DNA from: Chitinophagaceae bacterium
GTDB lineage: Bacteria; Bacteroidota; Bacteroidia; Chitinophagales; Chitinophagaceae
Reading direction: 5' to 3'
Length of the DNA: 8,902 nucleotides
NCBI GenBank assembly: GCA_019454915.1
Contig: JACFNM010000167.1
Location: 1 to 8,902, forward strand
Shown here piece by piece: positions 7,213-8,902 of this stretch. Position 1 is the first letter of the stretch, and every line of letters starts with the position of its first letter. The notes below the pieces were generated by a model. The model did not search any database, was not told where the DNA came from, and was given only the letters and a program-made list of their open reading frames with translations. The position numbers and the translations under genes are program-made.

Positions 7213-7241
7213 CAAAGATAATGGGAAATATAAAGGATCAA
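7213..7241 (-). promoter_or_regulatory. Promoter of lysC
   Basis: Reading the minus strand, TTG (7241-7239), an 18-base spacer and TATCTTTG (7220-7213) give a full match to the Bacteroidota consensus TTG-N17-23-TAnnTTTG. The -7 box ends 23 bases before the lysC ATG, so the leader would be about 20 bases. This is the best promoter in the window. Confidence 0.75.
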
Positions 7242-7421
7242 TCTTCAAAGCTAAAAGAACTTCAAAGGAAGTAAATACAATTGGGTAGGCAAAGCGCCTG
7301 CTCAGGGTTTTACCCAGAAACTCAGAATAACCCCGCGGGAAGACAATCTCATGGGCCTTTTGGCTGGCAGGCAACTTTTACAGGAGTCTGCTCCGAGTCT
7401 CCGGAAAATGAAGAAGGTATC
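7242..7421. other. Non-coding stretch between lysC promoter and ssb terminator
   Basis: No convincing gene is present. The strand is free of stops on the plus side from 7255 to 7446, but it has no early start codon and no recognisable domain. The stretch holds several short inverted repeats: TTGGGTAGGC/GCCTGCTCAG at 7281-7305 (ten pairs including three G-U on the plus strand, loop AAAGC), GGGT/ACCC at 7305-7315, the palindrome CCCGCGGG at 7332-7339, GCC/GGC around TTTT at 7355-7364, and GGAG/CTCC at 7383-7394. It could be a small structured RNA or an interspersed genomic repeat; neither is proven. Confidence 0.4.
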
Positions 7422-7474
7422 AAAACAAAAAAGTGAAATATTCTGATGATGGAAGCACCAGTTATATTTCACTT
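7422..7474 (-). terminator. Intrinsic terminator of ssb
   Basis: On the minus strand, AAGTGAAATA (7474-7465) pairs perfectly with TATTTCACTT (7440-7431). Inside, CTGGTG pairs with CATCAG (six pairs, one G-U) around a seven-base loop, giving a long compound hairpin. It is followed directly by TTTTGTTTT. The structure begins 19 bases after the ssb stop codon. On the plus strand the flank is A-rich (CAAAAAAAT), so it works in the ssb direction only. Confidence 0.82.
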
Positions 7475-7493
7475 CAAAAAAATAATCAACTGA

Positions 7494-7913
7494 TTAGAAT
7501 GGGAGATCATCCGCAATAGATGTGGGGCTATCAGCTACAGGGTTAGCGCCGGAGGGCTGGTCGCTATAGGCTACAGACTCCGGGGATTCATTGCGGTTCC
7601 CGCTTCCCAGAAGCTGAACACTAAATACTCTCATCGCCAATGATGATCCGGCCGTACCATCATTCCGGGTAAAATTTCTGACTTCGGGAGTGCCTTCCAC
7701 AAATACCTGCGTTCCCTTTTTAAGATACGGGGCAATGCCTGTCTTGTCCGTCCAATAAGCGCACTCAACCCAGATGGTCTTCTCTTTTTGCTGACCGGAC
7801 GAATCCCGGAACCTTTCTGTGTGCGCCACATTAAAATTGATAACGTTTTTTCCATTGACCGTATTGGTAATACAGTCTTTACCAAGGTTTCCGATAACCT
7901 GCAATTTGATCAT
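7494..7913 (-). CDS. ssb: Single-stranded DNA-binding protein
   Basis: The protein coats single-stranded DNA during replication, repair and recombination and recruits partner proteins through its C-terminal tip. The first ~105 residues form the OB-fold: MIKLQVIGNLGKD, VINFNVAHTERF, KTIWVECAYWTDKTG, APYLKKGTQVFVEGTPEVRNF and SLAMRVFSVQLLG are the expected strands, with Trp and Phe residues available for stacking on bases. A short disordered tail (GNRNESPESVAYSDQPSGANP) leads to the acidic tip ADDLPF, the standard partner-docking end. At 139 residues it is compact, which is common for SSBs in this phylum, where more than one copy can occur; I cannot tell whether this is the main one. The ATG at 7913 fits the family start. 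The gene is single, divergent from gtrA, and ends in a strong terminator. Confidence 0.95.
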   Translation of the reverse strand: MIKLQVIGNLGKDCITNTVNGKNVINFNVAHTERFRDSSGQQKEKTIWVECAYWTDKTGIAPYLKKGTQVFVEGTPEVRNFTRNDGTAGSSLAMRVFSVQLLGSGNRNESPESVAYSDQPSGANPVADSPTSIADDLPF

Positions 7914-8062
7914 AGCATTTGCTTTTTGAGGTGTTTAAAAGATTAAATTAATTAATAATTTCCAACGAGGGTGTTTTTAGACAATAATTAGCATAATAAT
8001 AATAACATTGGACACGGACATATCTTTTATTAATTTGAAAGCCGGCGAATATATATGTTTTT

Positions 8063-8070
8063 TACTTTTG
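8063..8070 (+). promoter_or_regulatory. -7 promoter element of the gtrA-family gene
   Basis: TACTTTTG is an exact TAnnTTTG match and the same octamer as before gpmI. An ATG follows six bases later at 8077, in a different frame from the membrane-protein gene whose first usable codon is TTG at 8084. A TTTG at 8034-8037 lies 25 bases upstream, slightly too far for a standard -33 element. Confidence 0.55.
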
Positions 8071-8083
8071 CGCGGCATGAAGT

Positions 8084-8596
8084 TTGTCAATAGCACAATC
8101 AGAGATTTTGAAGGTACTTATCGAAGCATTACTGGATTTTTTTTACACGCCTTTTAGGAAGATAGTCAACCGCCAAACGTTTCGTTACGTAGTGTGCGGG
8201 GGAGGTAATACCCTGCTTGACATTTTTTTATATTTTATTTCTTACCATTTTGTCCTGCACAAGCAAATTGTCCATACACCCATAATCAGTATTAGTCCCT
8301 ATATAGCTGCATTTCTGATTTCATTCGTAATTACTTTTCCAACTGGCTTTCTATTGATGAGTAAAATAGTCTTTCCAGGCTCTTATCTGAAGGGCAGGGT
8401 GCAGCTATTTAGATATTTTTTGTTGGTGATAGGCTGTATCATATTGAATTATGTGTTTATTAAACTATTTGTGGAGTCGTTCCACATCTATCCCACCATT
8501 GCCAAAATTCTCGCGACCGGGTTCGTTATCTCATTCAGTTACCTGACACAGAGGAACTATACGTTTCAGGCGGAAAAGAGAAGGAATGGTACTTAA
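8084..8596 (+). CDS. GtrA-family four-helix membrane protein
   Basis: GtrA-like proteins are small inner-membrane proteins linked to surface polysaccharide or lipid-linked sugar handling; the founding member is thought to move undecaprenyl-phosphate-glucose across the membrane. Here 170 residues give four hydrophobic helices: about 33-54 (FRYVVCGGGNTLLDIFLYFISY), 70-97, 108-130 and 136-154. The family ending SYLTQRNYTF (152-161) is intact, as is the FRY..CGG.N..LD signature of helix 1. No ATG occurs in frame before residue 92. The frame has a stop (TGA at 8078) two codons before the TTG at 8084, so TTG is the only early start; a second TTG is residue 9. Deleting one base of the AA in ATGAAGTTTG at 8077 would put the ATG in frame (MSLSIAQSEIL). 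The gene therefore has a rare start, or a one-base frameshift at its very beginning. Its substrate is unknown and no glycosyltransferase is visible nearby. Confidence 0.88.
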   Translation: MSIAQSEILKVLIEALLDFFYTPFRKIVNRQTFRYVVCGGGNTLLDIFLYFISYHFVLHKQIVHTPIISISPYIAAFLISFVITFPTGFLLMSKIVFPGSYLKGRVQLFRYFLLVIGCIILNYVFIKLFVESFHIYPTIAKILATGFVISFSYLTQRNYTFQAEKRRNGT

Positions 8597-8681
8597 GCCA
8601 CAGCGTATAATCTCCCGAAGGAGTCATTTGATAAGGAGACGTTGGTGTCTTTCACTTAGCAAAGATCTGTGGCTCAAGTAC
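8589..8681 (-). other. Long inverted repeat over the gtrA stop codon, candidate structured RNA
   Basis: GTACTTAAGCCACAG (8589-8603) and CTGTGGCTCAAGTAC (8667-8681) form 14 of 15 pairs; on the minus strand the odd pair becomes G-U, so the helix there is continuous. The gtrA stop TAA (8594-8596) lies in the left arm. The 63-base interior contains, read on the minus strand, CTCC-TTCG-GGAG (8623-8612), a classic UUCG tetraloop, and AGAC-ACCAAC-GTCT. The arms could close a branched RNA. I do not recognise an RNA family, and no T-run follows on either strand. Confidence 0.5.
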
Positions 8682-8902
8682 ACAATCCATTGTAACAAAT
8701 AGGTTTCTGTCATAGGATCGCCGAATGGCGGTGTTTGAACAGGTTAGCAACGGGCTGCTAAAAAGGATAAGGTTTAATTTTAGTAGCTCTTATGAATAGA
8801 AACCAGGTTTAATCCGTATTCGGGTATTATGCGTTTCAGAAATAGGTTTTTAGGATAATATAGATTAACCGCAAAGTTAATACAGTTCTTTGATAAGTCT
8901 AA
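8597..8902. other. Non-coding, inverted-repeat-rich region at right edge
   Basis: No gene is visible in these 306 bases. Beyond the long repeat at 8589-8681 it holds ATCGCC/GGCGGT around GAAT (8717-8732), TTAGCA/TGCTAA (8744-8761), GGGCTGCTAAAA/TTTTAGTAGCTC (8752-8789, 12 pairs with two G-U on the plus strand), four copies of AGGTTT (8701, 8770, 8805, 8844), and GTTCTTTGA at 8885-8893. On the minus strand TAACTTTG (8879-8872) matches the -7 promoter consensus but lacks a clear TTG upstream. Confidence 0.5.
8882..8898 (+). promoter_or_regulatory. BoxA-like rRNA leader motif (tentative)
   Basis: ACAGTTCTTTGATAAGT resembles the GTTCTTTGA-type sequence I associate with antitermination leaders just before 16S and 23S rRNA in Bacteroidota. 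It sits at the right edge, so the gene it might precede is outside the window. The motif is short and T-rich, and it could be chance. Confidence 0.3.

Noticed and set aside
7255..7446. Stop-free plus-strand frame of 64 codons between lysC and ssb
   Set aside because: It lacks an early start codon and any recognised motif, and it runs into the ssb terminator hairpin.
7938..7965. Possible ssb promoter, TTG-N17-TAATCTTT on the minus strand
   Set aside because: The spacing is right, but the -7 box has two mismatches in a very AT-rich region, so the match is not distinguishable from chance.
8803..8815. CAGGTTTAATCC as a possible tRNA T-arm, and GTTCAAAC on the minus strand near 8733-8740
   Set aside because: The flanking bases do not form the T-stem, and no acceptor stem or anticodon arm can be placed around either.
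1..8902. CRISPR array, insertion sequence, integrase or phage genes
   Set aside because: No regularly spaced repeats, transposase, recombinase or phage protein is seen on either strand.

Overview
The window looks like chromosomal DNA from a Bacteroidota bacterium, most likely of the Chitinophagaceae/Sphingobacteriia type. The evidence is exact matches to the Bacteroidota promoter element TAnnTTTG next to several genes, a DUF4783 protein, an ECF sigma factor whose N-terminus resembles MTEEELIKGC-type members of that phylum, start sites without clear Shine-Dalgarno sequences, and the characteristic order sigma factor, membrane-anchored beta-barrel protein, lipoprotein. This assignment is inference from the sequence alone.

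Layout from left to right. (1) Positions 2-1015 hold the 3' part of hemW, a radical-SAM heme chaperone, cut by the left edge. (2) A small secreted DUF4783 protein converges on it from the minus strand (1050-1457). (3) gpmI, the cofactor-independent phosphoglycerate mutase, is divergent from it (start 1561). (4) A probable three-gene envelope-signalling unit follows on the plus strand: an ECF sigma factor (3191-3766), a 447-aa protein with an N-terminal cytoplasmic segment, one membrane helix and a C-terminal beta-barrel-like domain (3829-5172), and a putative lipoprotein (5230-5808). (5) On the minus strand are lysC (monofunctional aspartate kinase, 5867-7189) and ssb (7494-7913), each with its own signals: a good promoter for lysC and a strong intrinsic terminator for ssb. 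(6) A GtrA-family membrane protein (8084-8596) is divergent from ssb and has no in-frame ATG near its N-terminus. (7) The final 306 bases are non-coding but rich in inverted repeats.

Most genes are housekeeping and appear to be single transcription units rather than one pathway. The part most likely to be a poorly described system is 3152-5808. The sigma-factor start codon lies inside a perfect 9-bp inverted repeat directly abutting a second perfect inverted repeat, and the neighbouring gene could pair an anti-sigma-like cytoplasmic tail with an outer-membrane-type barrel. The second area worth attention is 8589-8902, which holds a 15-bp inverted repeat overlapping the gtrA stop codon, a UUCG-capped hairpin on the minus strand, two mutually exclusive hairpins, and at the extreme right edge a GTTCTTTGA motif resembling the leader of Bacteroidota rRNA operons.

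No CRISPR array, transposase, integrase, tRNA or rRNA gene is visible inside the window.
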